10,174 nt of DNA from Fidelibacterota bacterium (lineage in GTDB: Bacteria; Fidelibacterota; Marinisomatia; Marinisomatales; TCS55), in the NCBI GenBank assembly GCA_002701875.1, contig NZWI01000014.1, positions 1 through 10,174 on the forward strand. The letters run 5' to 3'. The notes under the pieces are model-generated. The model made no database searches, had not been told where the DNA came from, and saw only the letters and a program-made list of their open reading frames with translations. The position numbers were made by a program, and so were the translations under genes. Positions 1 to 7,086 of the stretch are shown piece by piece (position 1 is the stretch's first letter; every line of letters begins with the position of its first letter).

Positions 1-486
1 ATACCTGATTTTAAATATGATATAGCTGGGTTCGGAGCAGGACAATATGTAGGAGATTTAAAACAACTGGTTTCAAAGCTAAAACTCGATAGACATGTAT
101 TATTTTTAGGTTTTATAGAGGAAGATAATAAAAATGATTTATACAATGCCTGCGATATCTACATCATGAATAGTAATAAAACAGATGAAGAAGGAGATTC
201 AGAAGGTTTTGGAATAACATTTTTAGAGTCGAATGCATGCGGTAAGCCAGTAATTGGTTCTAATGCTGGAGGGATTTCTGATGCTATTACAAATAGAGAA
301 AATGGTTTATTAATAGAACCAAATAATCCTACAAAGACTGGTGAAGCAATCTATGAATTATTTAATAATGAAAAATTATATAATCAATTGTCGGAAAATG
401 GAATAACTAGAATTAAAGAAAATTTTTCAATTAATAAAGTAGGAGAAAAGTATATGGAAATTATATTGAATCATTATGACTACTAA
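1..486 (+). CDS. GT4-family glycosyltransferase, C-terminal part (5' end outside window)
   Basis: The reading frame is open from base 1, so this is the last 161 residues of a longer protein; the first in-frame ATG at 166 is internal. The sequence looks like the C-terminal nucleotide-sugar-binding Rossmann half of a GT-B retaining glycosyltransferase (Glycos_transf_1 type). The partial reads AGFGAG near residue 10, then a VLFLGFI strand near 33-39, then the E-x7-E signature: Glu68 in SEGFG and Glu76 in LESNACGKPVIG, followed by the Gly-rich NAGGISDAI and NGLLI segments. In this family these residues contact the donor sugar and its nucleotide. Such enzymes build lipopolysaccharide, capsule or other glycans at the inner face of the cytoplasmic membrane. 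Donor and acceptor cannot be read from this fragment. It is probably the end of a surface-polysaccharide cluster lying to the left, because the next genes are unrelated housekeeping genes behind a terminator. Confidence 0.88.
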   Translation: MPDFKYDIAGFGAGQYVGDLKQLVSKLKLDRHVLFLGFIEEDNKNDLYNACDIYIMNSNKTDEEGDSEGFGITFLESNACGKPVIGSNAGGISDAITNRENGLLIEPNNPTKTGEAIYELFNNEKLYNQLSENGITRIKENFSINKVGEKYMEIILNHYDY

Positions 487-507
487 TAACAATATAAATA
501 CATTAAA

Positions 508-576
508 TTGTTTTCTCTATGGTAAGGAAAAAACAAAAAATTAAATTCAAAATGGAGTTTCACTCCGGAATTGAAT
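508..576 (+). other. Two weak hairpins in the spacer after the glycosyltransferase gene
   Basis: The gap between the stop at 486 and the next start at 653 has no credible ORF but contains foldable segments. Hairpin A pairs 508-514 with 530-536 (7 bp), then a C/A mismatch, then 516-518 with 526-528. Hairpin B pairs 545-550 with 571-576 around an internal loop and an inner GGAGT/ACTCC stem (554-558 with 562-566, loop of three). Both precede the terminator at 600-632, so they would lie in the 3' untranslated tail of the glycosyltransferase mRNA, or in a short separate RNA. The stems are AT-rich and found by eye. No known RNA family was recognised, and chance pairing is a real possibility. Confidence 0.3.
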
Positions 577-599
577 ATTCTCCAAACAACTTCAAATTT

Positions 600-632
600 A
601 AAAAATGCATCCTTAGTGATGCATTTTTTTTT
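600..632 (+). terminator. Intrinsic (Rho-independent) terminator
   Basis: This is a perfect 12-bp stem, 600-611 pairing with 618-629, around a 6-nt loop (612-617). It has a GATGCA core, and the right arm merges into a run of nine T (624-632). It lies 114 nt after the glycosyltransferase stop and just before the zinc-ribbon gene, so it separates the upstream polysaccharide-type transcript from the housekeeping run. The left arm is A-rich, so it could also act weakly on the minus strand, but no minus-strand gene ends here. Confidence 0.88.
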
Positions 633-652
633 ATAAAAGGATTTTAATCTAA

Positions 653-1357
653 ATGGATAGTATCCATCAAATAATTACACTTCAACATATTGATTCACAA
701 TTGAAAGATATTGCTGAATTATTAGGTGATTTACCAAAAAAAGTGGAAGAATTAAAAGATGATGAATCAGCATTAATTCAATCTGTTGAAGATGGCAAAA
801 TACGTCTAAAAGAATTAGATCTTGAATTAAATAAATCTGAAGGATTAATGAAAGATATAAACGTTAAAATTAACAAGCATAAAGACCAACTATTTCTTGT
901 TACAAGTAACAAACAATATGATGCTCTCCAGCTCGAAATAGATCACCTTAAAGGTGAATTAGATGAGATAGAAACTAAAACATTAGAAAATACTGATGAA
1001 AAGGAACAACTCGAAGATAGAATTCAATCTGAAGAAGAAAATCTTGATTTACTTAGTAAAAATTTAGTTGATAGACGTACAAAATTAGAAGTTTTAATGA
1101 ATGAGTCTTCAGAACAAAAATTTAAGTTACAGTCTGATAGAAAAAATCATATAGTTAGTATAAATGAATCAACTCTCTCTCAATATACTCGCATTAATAA
1201 TGCTCGCGATGGGTTATCAGTAGTTTCAATTACTGGGTCTGCCTGTGGAGGGTGTGGAGCATTTGTGCCACCACAAATTGTTTCTGAAGTTCGCGCTGCT
1301 AAAAACATTCACACGTGTGATAGTTGCAGTCGTTTTTTATACTGGGATTCAGAGTAG
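653..1357 (+). CDS. Coiled-coil protein with C-terminal C4 zinc ribbon (COG1579 / CT398-like)
   Basis: This 234-residue protein is made almost wholly of charged heptad-like helix (about residues 5-180, rich in E, K, L and D) followed by a small zinc ribbon. Four cysteines form two knuckles: Cys198 and Cys201 in ACGGCGAF, and Cys222 and Cys225 in TCDSCSR. The segment SNKQYDAL near residues 85-92 matches a conserved element I recall from the COG1579 family, whose usual length is about 230-250 residues. No signal peptide or membrane segment is seen, so it should be cytosolic. The family's biochemical role is not settled; nucleic-acid or protein binding through the ribbon is often proposed but remains inference. 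The ATG at 653 is preceded by AAAGGA at 636-641 (11 nt away), one of the few Shine-Dalgarno-like sequences here. The gene starts 20 nt after the terminator and ends 41 nt before the RNase P RNA. Confidence 0.88.
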   Translation: MDSIHQIITLQHIDSQLKDIAELLGDLPKKVEELKDDESALIQSVEDGKIRLKELDLELNKSEGLMKDINVKINKHKDQLFLVTSNKQYDALQLEIDHLKGELDEIETKTLENTDEKEQLEDRIQSEEENLDLLSKNLVDRRTKLEVLMNESSEQKFKLQSDRKNHIVSINESTLSQYTRINNARDGLSVVSITGSACGGCGAFVPPQIVSEVRAAKNIHTCDSCSRFLYWDSE

Positions 1358-1398
1358 TCATATATAAAATATTTTGTAATTTATAACGCTGATTTAAA

Positions 1399-1757
1399 AT
1401 AGAGTCAATCGGGTAATTACTTTTAGTCCGCAGCTTGCGCCACTAAGAGAGGAAAGTCCGAGCACTGCAGGACAGGATGCCTCCTAACAGGAGGAGCTAC
1501 ATTATCTAGTATGGAGAGTGCAACAGAAAAGATACCGCTTCATTTTATGAAGTAAGGGTGAAATGGAGGTGTAAGAGACCACCAGTCCTTTCTGAAAAGT
1601 AAGGAGCTTGTAAACCCCATCTAGTGCAAGATCAAGTATACTCCAAGATGTTGTCCGCATCATTTGAGGAGAGGGTTGGTTGCAGGATTTATTTAGCAAT
1701 AAATAAACCAGATGAATGATTATCAATAACAGAACTCGGCTTATAGATTGACTCTAT
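1399..1757 (+). ncRNA. rnpB: RNase P RNA (bacterial type A), catalytic subunit
   Basis: This RNA, with the RnpA protein, cleaves the 5' leader from pre-tRNAs. The ends form helix P1: 1399-1410 pairs perfectly with 1746-1757 (12 bp). The conserved CR-I block GAGGAAAGTCCG lies at 1449-1460 and the matching 3' CR-V block ACAGAACTCGGCTTATA at 1729-1745; together they make the catalytic P4 helix. Other recognisable parts are P2 (1412-1417 with 1719-1724, one G-U pair), P3 (TTAGT 1423-1427 with ACTAA 1442-1446, inner CGCA/TGCG stem), the GTGCAACAGA segment near 1519, a very short P12 hairpin (1538-1543 with 1547-1552), AAGGGTGAAA after it, and P18 (GG 1685-1686 and 1688-1695 with 1700-1709) capped by a GCAA tetraloop. 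GATGAATGAT at 1711-1720 is also typical. Length is about 359 nt, normal for type A. It lies between two protein genes, and its 3' end is only 14 nt from the fabH start. Confidence 0.97.
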
Positions 1758-1771
1758 GATTAAGAATTACT

Positions 1772-2773
1772 ATGAGTAAAATGTATACTAGTAAAATAAT
1801 AGGTATGGGATTTCATGTCCCCGATCAAATTATTAATAATAATGATTTGGCAGAATTAATGGAGACATCGGATGAATGGATCCAAAGCCGATCTGGTATA
1901 AAAGAAAGAAGATGGGCTACAGAAGATATTACTACTTTTGATTTAGCACTTAAAGCCTCTTCTAATGCTATTTCAAAAGCGGGGATAGATCATGATGAAA
2001 TTGATATGATTATACTTGGGACACTTTCCTCTGATTATTTTTTCCCAGGGGTTAGCGCACAACTTCAAGATAAATTAGGTCTTAAAACTGTTGGAGCTTT
2101 TGATATAAAAGCAGCATGCTCTGCTTTTATATATAGTTTATCTATAGCAGATCAGTTTATTAAGACAGGAATGGCGCAGACAATATTGGTCGTTGGGGCT
2201 GAAACTCAAACTAAATTAATTGATAAAACGACTAAGGGACGTGATATAGCAGTTTTGTTTGGAGATGGCGCTGGAGCAGCTATCGTTCAACGAAGCAATG
2301 ATAATAGTCAAATATTATCTACTCATCTGCACTGTGAGGGAAAAGATATGAGGAACCTTTGGATGGAAGCTCCTGGGACTAGTTCAGGGAGTTGGTTTAA
2401 AGGTCAAGTCTTCGATTCAGAACGCTTCACTCCAAAAATGAATGGTCGTGAAGTATTTCGAAATGCAGTAAAAAGATTTCCCGAAGTAATTAATGAGGCA
2501 CTAAGATATAATGATTTATCAATAGATGATATCAAGCTAATTATTCCACATCAAGCTAATTATCGAATAAGTGAAGCTGTTGCAAAAAAAATGGGCGTTG
2601 ATATGAATATTGTTTATAGTAATATTCACAAATATGGAAATACAACTGCGGCCTCAATCCCAATAGCATTAACAGAAGCTTCTGAAGAGGGGCTAATAGA
2701 AAGAGGTGAAAATATTATCTTAGCAGCCTTTGGCGCAGGATATACATGGGCTTCGGCTGCTATTAGATGGTAA
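1772..2773 (+). CDS. fabH: Beta-ketoacyl-ACP synthase III (FabH)
   Basis: FabH condenses acetyl-CoA (or a branched acyl-CoA) with malonyl-ACP, the first elongation step of type II fatty-acid synthesis in the cytosol. The 333-residue protein has the full thiolase-fold signature. Catalytic Cys116 is in KAACSAFIYSL, His260 in IIPHQANYRI and Asn290 in KYGNTTAASIPIAL. The N-terminal SDEWIQSRSGIKERRW and the FGDGAGAAIV loop are also typical, and length is standard (about 320-335). Start: ATG 1772 is used here, but ATG 1781 (residue 4, giving MYTSKIIG) is an equally likely start because homologues often begin near it; neither has a clear Shine-Dalgarno. FabH often sits next to plsX, rpmF or fabD, but here it follows rnpB directly and precedes pgpH by 37 nt. 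OleA-like or other thiolase-fold condensing enzymes are less likely given the HQAN and GNTTAAS motifs. Confidence 0.95.
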   Translation: MSKMYTSKIIGMGFHVPDQIINNNDLAELMETSDEWIQSRSGIKERRWATEDITTFDLALKASSNAISKAGIDHDEIDMIILGTLSSDYFFPGVSAQLQDKLGLKTVGAFDIKAACSAFIYSLSIADQFIKTGMAQTILVVGAETQTKLIDKTTKGRDIAVLFGDGAGAAIVQRSNDNSQILSTHLHCEGKDMRNLWMEAPGTSSGSWFKGQVFDSERFTPKMNGREVFRNAVKRFPEVINEALRYNDLSIDDIKLIIPHQANYRISEAVAKKMGVDMNIVYSNIHKYGNTTAASIPIALTEASEEGLIERGENIILAAFGAGYTWASAAIRW

Positions 2774-2810
2774 TGTGTATAGCATTGACAATTAATAATA
2801 TTCAATAATT

Positions 2811-5138
2811 ATGATTCGTATACCAAACAAACCCTCAAAAATTAAAAAATTTATTACCACAGTTAAATATTATTGGCGACAAATCACTATTTTATTATCA
2901 ATGGTTCTTATTTTATCTTTATTTTTCCCAAGAGGTAAAACTTTGCTCTATTCTTATCAAATTAATGATATAGCAAGAGAAGAGGTCGTAGCTCCATTTA
3001 ATTTTCCAATTCTAAAAACTGAAGAAAAATTAAGAGAAGATTTAAATGAGGCTATTAAATCAGAGCCTTATTTATTCATACGTTCGCAAGATGTAGTTAA
3101 TAGTCAAATAAATGCATTAAATGATTATTTTGAATTAATCAAACTAATACAATCAGCTACTAATAAGTTAAAAGAATCAAGGAATGAACTATATAGAAAT
3201 CGATTTTCTGATCAATACAATATAGCGAGAGTAGGAGTTCAATCTGATAGTGTTGATTTGAGCATTTTGAATACTAGAATATTAAATGAATTTTCTTTTG
3301 CAGCTGAAAATGATAAATGGAAAAGTATTTTTGAAACCTCTCCAAATGATCCAGCACGTATTGATCTAGATTCCTTCAAAGAGGAGATAACTCAGATAGC
3401 TCGTAATAGGTGGGCTGAAGGAATTTATGACATTAGTTTATCTGAAATTTTAAGTGATGAAGTGGCGGTCGATACTCAACAGGAAGAGGCACCAGAACTC
3501 ACAGTACCTTCATCTTATAATGATATTCAAGAAGCTTGGACGAAGGCTAGGCTTGATGTTACTAATAGGTTTCCTAATATAGTCGATGTTAGGAGAGATC
3601 TTGGGTCTTCTTTAGTCGTAGAGTTCATGAAGCCAAATATAATCTTTGATCGTGAAACAACCGAAAGGAGACAGCGCGGACGTGAGGATAGAGTTCCTCG
3701 AAATAAAGGGATTATTTTAAAAAATGAGCGTATTGTTGATGCAAATACAAGAATCACAGATGACGAGCTTCAAAAATTATCATCTCTTTCTGTTGCCTTA
3801 AATAAAAAATCCATAGAAGGGGAAAACTTTGAACTCTTACTAGCATATATGGGACGTATCCTTGTAATTGGTATTATCGTATCATTCTTTTTTACTTTTT
3901 TACTAACATATCGTAATCAAATATTTGAAGATTGGAGAATGGTACTCCTAATTGCATTAATTTTTACTATTGAGGTTGGGCTTGGATATTTATTTGGTTC
4001 CCAGCTAGCATTGTCAGAGTATCTTATTCCTACGACTGTTGCTGCTATGGTATTAACTATTATGTTTGATGCAAGAATTGGATATATGGGTATTACATCA
4101 ATTATTCTACTTATTGGGATTTTAATTGGTAACAATGTTGAATTTATGGTTACATCAATGTTTACAGCATCTGTAGGTGTATTTGCTGTACGTAAACTTA
4201 GAAGACGCAGTCAATTATTCTCTGCTATATTTGCCTTAATAGCTAGTAGTGCGCTTGTTGTGCTTGCGCATGGATTATTTAAAGGACAGGATTGGTCAAT
4301 GATGGGTTTTGATATGATTAATTTGACATTCATAGCAGTATTATCTCCTATTGTAACCTATGGACTAATTGGAATATTAGAAGTTTCCTTTGGTATTACT
4401 ACGAACTTGACTTTGATTGAATTATTAGATTTTCAAAATCCATTATTAAAACGACTCCAACATGAAGCTAATGGTACATTTAACCATAGTATTGTTGTTG
4501 GGAATCTGGCCGAGGCTTGCGCTGATGCGATAGGTGCAAACTCTTTACTTTGTAGAGTTGGAGCCTATTATCATGACCTCGGGAAAATGAATAGACCTGA
4601 ATATTTTATTGAAAATCAATATTCAGGAGAAAATAAACATGATAGTCTTACTTCAGTTATGAGCGCAAAAATAATAAAGAGTCATGTTGTTGAAGGTATA
4701 AATCTTGCGAATGATTATGGATTACCAAAAATAGTTAGTGATTTTATTCCAATGCATCATGGGACAACCCGGGTAGAATATTTTTACAGAAAAGCTATTG
4801 CAGATGGAGATAAAATAAATAAAGAGCAGTTTCAATATCCTGGGCCAAAACCCAATACAAAAGAAACAGGTATTTTAATGATCTGCGAAGCAGTGGAAGC
4901 AGCGGTTAGATCTATTAAGGAACCAGATATAATTAAAATTGAGGAAATGATAGATAAAATCATTGAGCTTAGAATTTCAGCAGGTCAATTATCTGAATGC
5001 CCTCTTACAATGGATGAATTGACAAAAATAAAAGGCAATGTTGATGGATCTACTGGATTATTACCGGTCCTAAGAGGTATATATCATATTAGGATTGAGT
5101 ATCCAGACGAAGCTAAAACAAACATAAAATCATCCTAG
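2811..5138 (+). CDS. pgpH: PgpH-type 7TM receptor HD-domain phosphohydrolase (probable c-di-AMP phosphodiesterase)
   Basis: The 775-residue membrane protein has the PgpH/YqfF architecture. An N-terminal membrane helix (about 24-40) is followed by an extracytoplasmic 7TMR-HDED domain (about 43-340, with DIAREEVVAPFNFPI near its start). Seven closely packed membrane helices follow (about 345-526), then a cytoplasmic HD domain (about 545-745). In Listeria, PgpH hydrolyses cyclic-di-AMP to pApA. Predicted metal ligands here are His559 (FNHS), His588-Asp589 (YYHDLGK), His625 (KSHVVEG) and His649-His650 (MHHGTT). The last expected ligand, an Asp in the A-D-x-V-E-A-A pattern, is Glu693 here (ICEAVEAAVRS). 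The 7TM sensor and HD enzyme presumably couple an outside signal to nucleotide turnover; the ligand is unknown. The gene starts 37 nt after fabH and ends 3 nt before ybeY, and a pgpH-ybeY pairing is also known from Firmicutes. Identity of the fold is firm; the c-di-AMP substrate is inferred from the family. Confidence 0.92.
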   Translation: MIRIPNKPSKIKKFITTVKYYWRQITILLSMVLILSLFFPRGKTLLYSYQINDIAREEVVAPFNFPILKTEEKLREDLNEAIKSEPYLFIRSQDVVNSQINALNDYFELIKLIQSATNKLKESRNELYRNRFSDQYNIARVGVQSDSVDLSILNTRILNEFSFAAENDKWKSIFETSPNDPARIDLDSFKEEITQIARNRWAEGIYDISLSEILSDEVAVDTQQEEAPELTVPSSYNDIQEAWTKARLDVTNRFPNIVDVRRDLGSSLVVEFMKPNIIFDRETTERRQRGREDRVPRNKGIILKNERIVDANTRITDDELQKLSSLSVALNKKSIEGENFELLLAYMGRILVIGIIVSFFFTFLLTYRNQIFEDWRMVLLIALIFTIEVGLGYLFGSQLALSEYLIPTTVAAMVLTIMFDARIGYMGITSIILLIGILIGNNVEFMVTSMFTASVGVFAVRKLRRRSQLFSAIFALIASSALVVLAHGLFKGQDWSMMGFDMINLTFIAVLSPIVTYGLIGILEVSFGITTNLTLIELLDFQNPLLKRLQHEANGTFNHSIVVGNLAEACADAIGANSLLCRVGAYYHDLGKMNRPEYFIENQYSGENKHDSLTSVMSAKIIKSHVVEGINLANDYGLPKIVSDFIPMHHGTTRVEYFYRKAIADGDKINKEQFQYPGPKPNTKETGILMICEAVEAAVRSIKEPDIIKIEEMIDKIIELRISAGQLSECPLTMDELTKIKGNVDGSTGLLPVLRGIYHIRIEYPDEAKTNIKSS

Positions 5139-5141
5139 AAA

Positions 5142-5582
5142 ATGATTAATATTAATGTTGCATTAGATCCTCAACTAGATGGACCAAAAGATTCAAAAGT
5201 TTGTTCTTTAATTTCACATGTAATGGAATGTGAGGGTATTTCCCATGCAGATTTATCATTAATTTTTGGAAATGATAATTTATTAGCAGATTTGAAAAAA
5301 AAATTCTTTGATTTAGATCATTATACAGATGTAATTGCTTTTAGAATCAATGATTACGATGAAAATAATGTAGAAGGAGAAATATATATAAGTTTGCCAC
5401 GTGCAAAAGAAAATGCAATAAAATATGGTCAATCTTTCCAAAAAGAATTAGGAAGGCTTATTATTCATGGTAGCCTTCATTTATTAGGTTATAAAGATGA
5501 TACAAAAAAAAATGAATTAGAAATGAGAAACAAAGAAGATTCATATCTGGAACAAGTAAATTGGAAAAAATTATATGGGTGA
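5142..5582 (+). CDS. ybeY: Endoribonuclease YbeY (rRNA maturation factor, UPF0054)
   Basis: YbeY is a single-domain metalloprotein needed for 16S rRNA 3' maturation and 70S ribosome quality control. The 146-residue protein shows the family hallmarks: the central strand segment DVIAFRIND (63-71), GEIYISLPRAKENA (79-92) and the metal helix with His109 and His113 in HGSLHLLGYKDD. The third metal ligand, a His in the common HGxLHLxGYDH motif, is Asp119 here, followed by a MRNKEDSYL tail (128-136). As I recall, Bacteroidota YbeY proteins carry the same GYKD...MRxKE form, so this looks like a lineage variant rather than a dead enzyme. The start lies 3 nt after the pgpH stop with no Shine-Dalgarno, and the last 8 nt overlap mazG, so translational coupling on both sides is likely. 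Confidence 0.93.
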   Translation: MININVALDPQLDGPKDSKVCSLISHVMECEGISHADLSLIFGNDNLLADLKKKFFDLDHYTDVIAFRINDYDENNVEGEIYISLPRAKENAIKYGQSFQKELGRLIIHGSLHLLGYKDDTKKNELEMRNKEDSYLEQVNWKKLYG

Positions 5583-6351
5583 AATAGGAAATCAATTTGA
5601 AGAATTAGTTAATATCGTTTCTAGACTTCGTGCGCCAGATGGTTGTCCATGGGATCGCGAACAAACAAACCATACACTTCTACCCTATTTTGTTGAAGAG
5701 GTTTATGAAGCTATTGAAAGTATCGATGATGGTGACTGGGATTTAGTTAAAGAGGAATTAGGAGATATTTTATTACATATAGTATTTCAAGCTTCTATAG
5801 CTGAGGATGAAAAAAATTTTCAAATAATAGATTCGTTAGATAATATTAATAAAAAATTAATAAACCGTCATCCTCATGTTTTTGGAGACGCTAAAGCTGA
5901 AGCTGCTTTTCATGCCAAGCAAAATTGGGAAGCAGAAAAACATAAAGAGAAGGGAAGAGAATCAAGATTGGATGGAGTCCCAAATAGTTTACCGTCATTA
6001 ATTCGCGCACAAAGGCTCCAACAAAAAGCAAGTTATGCAGGATTTGATTGGGAAAAAATTGAACAAGTTTGGGGAAAAGTTAATGAAGAAATTATAGAAT
6101 TAAAGGAAGCAGAAATTAGTGGAAACAATCAACATATTGAGGAAGAAATGGGTGATTTATTATTTGCAATAGTAAATTTATCGAGGCATTTAAATATTTC
6201 ATCAGAAGATGCTTTAAGGAAAACAAATCAAAAATTTATTCGACGCTTTAAGAAAGTTGAAGAAGGGATTAAAGCTAAAGGGAAGAAATTGAATGAAGCT
6301 AGTCTTGAAGAAATGGATTCCATATGGAATGAAGCAAAGCATAATGAATAA
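5575..6351 (+). CDS. mazG: Nucleoside triphosphate pyrophosphohydrolase MazG (tandem domain)
   Basis: MazG hydrolyses (d)NTPs to NMP plus pyrophosphate and is thought to clear aberrant nucleotides; in E. coli it also influences ppGpp levels. The 258-residue length and two-domain layout match E. coli MazG (263). The N-terminal domain has RAPDGCPWDREQT (19-31), then the Mg-binding helices with Glu41, Glu42, Glu45 and Glu61, Asp64 (EELGDIL). The linker contains NRHPHVFG (97-104). The C-terminal domain repeats the motif with Glu171, Glu172, Glu175 and Glu191, Asp194 (EEMGDLLFA). Both sites look intact. The start codon lies inside the ybeY 3' end, in the 8-nt overlap ATGGGTGA. The next gene begins just after the stop, so it is in the middle of the operon-like run. 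Confidence 0.95.
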   Translation: MGEIGNQFEELVNIVSRLRAPDGCPWDREQTNHTLLPYFVEEVYEAIESIDDGDWDLVKEELGDILLHIVFQASIAEDEKNFQIIDSLDNINKKLINRHPHVFGDAKAEAAFHAKQNWEAEKHKEKGRESRLDGVPNSLPSLIRAQRLQQKASYAGFDWEKIEQVWGKVNEEIIELKEAEISGNNQHIEEEMGDLLFAIVNLSRHLNISSEDALRKTNQKFIRRFKKVEEGIKAKGKKLNEASLEEMDSIWNEAKHNE

Positions 6352-6356
6352 TTAAT

Positions 6357-6361
6357 GGAAG
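6357..6361 (+). promoter_or_regulatory. Shine-Dalgarno-like GGAAG selecting the SGNH lipoprotein start at 6370
   Basis: GGAAG sits 8 nt before the ATG at 6370. The other in-frame ATG (6355) overlaps this element and would add five residues (MEVIQ) in front of a short lipoprotein signal that fits best starting at the second Met. This favours 6370 as the true start. Most other genes in the window lack a Shine-Dalgarno, so the weight of this clue is moderate. Confidence 0.45.
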
Positions 6362-6369
6362 TAATACAA

Positions 6370-7059
6370 ATGCGAATTATCATATTAATTTTATTATCAT
6401 TAATGGGGTGTTCTTCTGAAGAACAACAGTCAGCTGAACAGGATTGGCCTAATTTAAAATATTATAGATCAAAAAATTTAAAACTGAGTTCTCCTTCAAA
6501 GAATGAAAAGCGAGTAGTGTTTATGGGTAATTCAATAACTGAGGGCTGGCCTACTCTTCAACCTGAGTTTTTCGAAGGCAAATCATATATTAATAGAGGA
6601 ATTAGTGGACAAACAACGCCTCAGATGTTAATTAGGTTTCGGCAAGATGTGATTGATCTTCAGCCAAAACTTGTCTTGATTTCGGCAGGTATTAATGATA
6701 TTGCAGGAAATACAGGACCTTCAAATGTTACAATGATTACTAACAATATAATATCTATGGCTGAGTTGGCAAAAAGTAACAAGATTAAAGTTATTATTTG
6801 TTCAATTTTACCTGCAAAAGATTTCCCGTGGAATCCAGGAATGAATCCACCACCCAAAATTTTGAGTGCTAATCAAATTTTAAGATCATATGCTTTGAGC
6901 AATGGAATAGATTATCTTGATTATTATTCTTCAATGGTAGATAAAAATAATGCATTAATAGATGAATATGGTTCTGATGGTGTGCACCCTAACAAAAAGG
7001 GATATGAAGTAATGTCATTATTGGCTGAAAAGGAAATTAATAGAGTATTAAATAACTAG
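6370..7059 (+). CDS. SGNH/GDSL-family hydrolase, predicted lipoprotein
   Basis: Read from ATG 6370, the product is 229 residues. It opens with a short lipoprotein signal (MRIIILILLSLMGC) whose lipobox puts the lipidated cysteine at residue 14. It should therefore be anchored in a membrane, facing the periplasm or outside. All four SGNH blocks are visible: Ser55 in GNSITEGW (GNS rather than GDS), Gly80 in NRGISGQT, Asn109 in SAGIND, and Asp203 with His206 in SDGVHPNKKGY. The resemblance is to the small GDSL-like lipase/acylhydrolase group related to PAF-acetylhydrolase. These enzymes act on esters such as acyl or acetyl groups on lipids or glycans; the substrate cannot be told from sequence. 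It starts 18 nt after the mazG stop and ends 27 nt before the next gene, so it is probably cotranscribed, though it has no evident functional link to MazG. Confidence 0.87.
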   Translation: MRIIILILLSLMGCSSEEQQSAEQDWPNLKYYRSKNLKLSSPSKNEKRVVFMGNSITEGWPTLQPEFFEGKSYINRGISGQTTPQMLIRFRQDVIDLQPKLVLISAGINDIAGNTGPSNVTMITNNIISMAELAKSNKIKVIICSILPAKDFPWNPGMNPPPKILSANQILRSYALSNGIDYLDYYSSMVDKNNALIDEYGSDGVHPNKKGYEVMSLLAEKEINRVLNN

Positions 7060-7086
7060 TGTTGGGATTAATTATTCAGTCATATA

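Noticed and set aside
166..168. ATG as start of the first gene
   Set aside because: The frame is open back to base 1 and the upstream residues fit the glycosyltransferase fold, so this Met is internal.
1382..1387. TATAAC as a -10 box for rnpB
   Set aside because: Its distance to the RNA 5' end is reasonable, but there is no matching -35 element at the right spacing, and such hexamers are common in this AT-rich sequence.
1502..1726. Open frame of about 74 codons on the minus strand
   Set aside because: It lies wholly inside the RNase P RNA gene, and its sequence is explained by conserved RNA structure.
2785..2815. TTGACA (2785-2790) with TATGAT (2810-2815) as a promoter before pgpH
   Set aside because: The spacing is 19 nt and the -10 box would overlap the start codon, so transcription would begin inside the gene; likely chance in AT-rich DNA.
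3527..4135. Two minus-strand open frames inside the pgpH gene
   Set aside because: They are antisense to a well-conserved coding region and show no recognisable protein features.
6355..6357. ATG as start of the SGNH lipoprotein
   Set aside because: It overlaps the GGAAG element, and the lipoprotein signal is more normal when read from ATG 6370.
6660..6857. Minus-strand open frame inside the SGNH hydrolase gene
   Set aside because: It is antisense to the catalytic domain, and its hydrophobic translation is expected from reversing this AT-rich gene.
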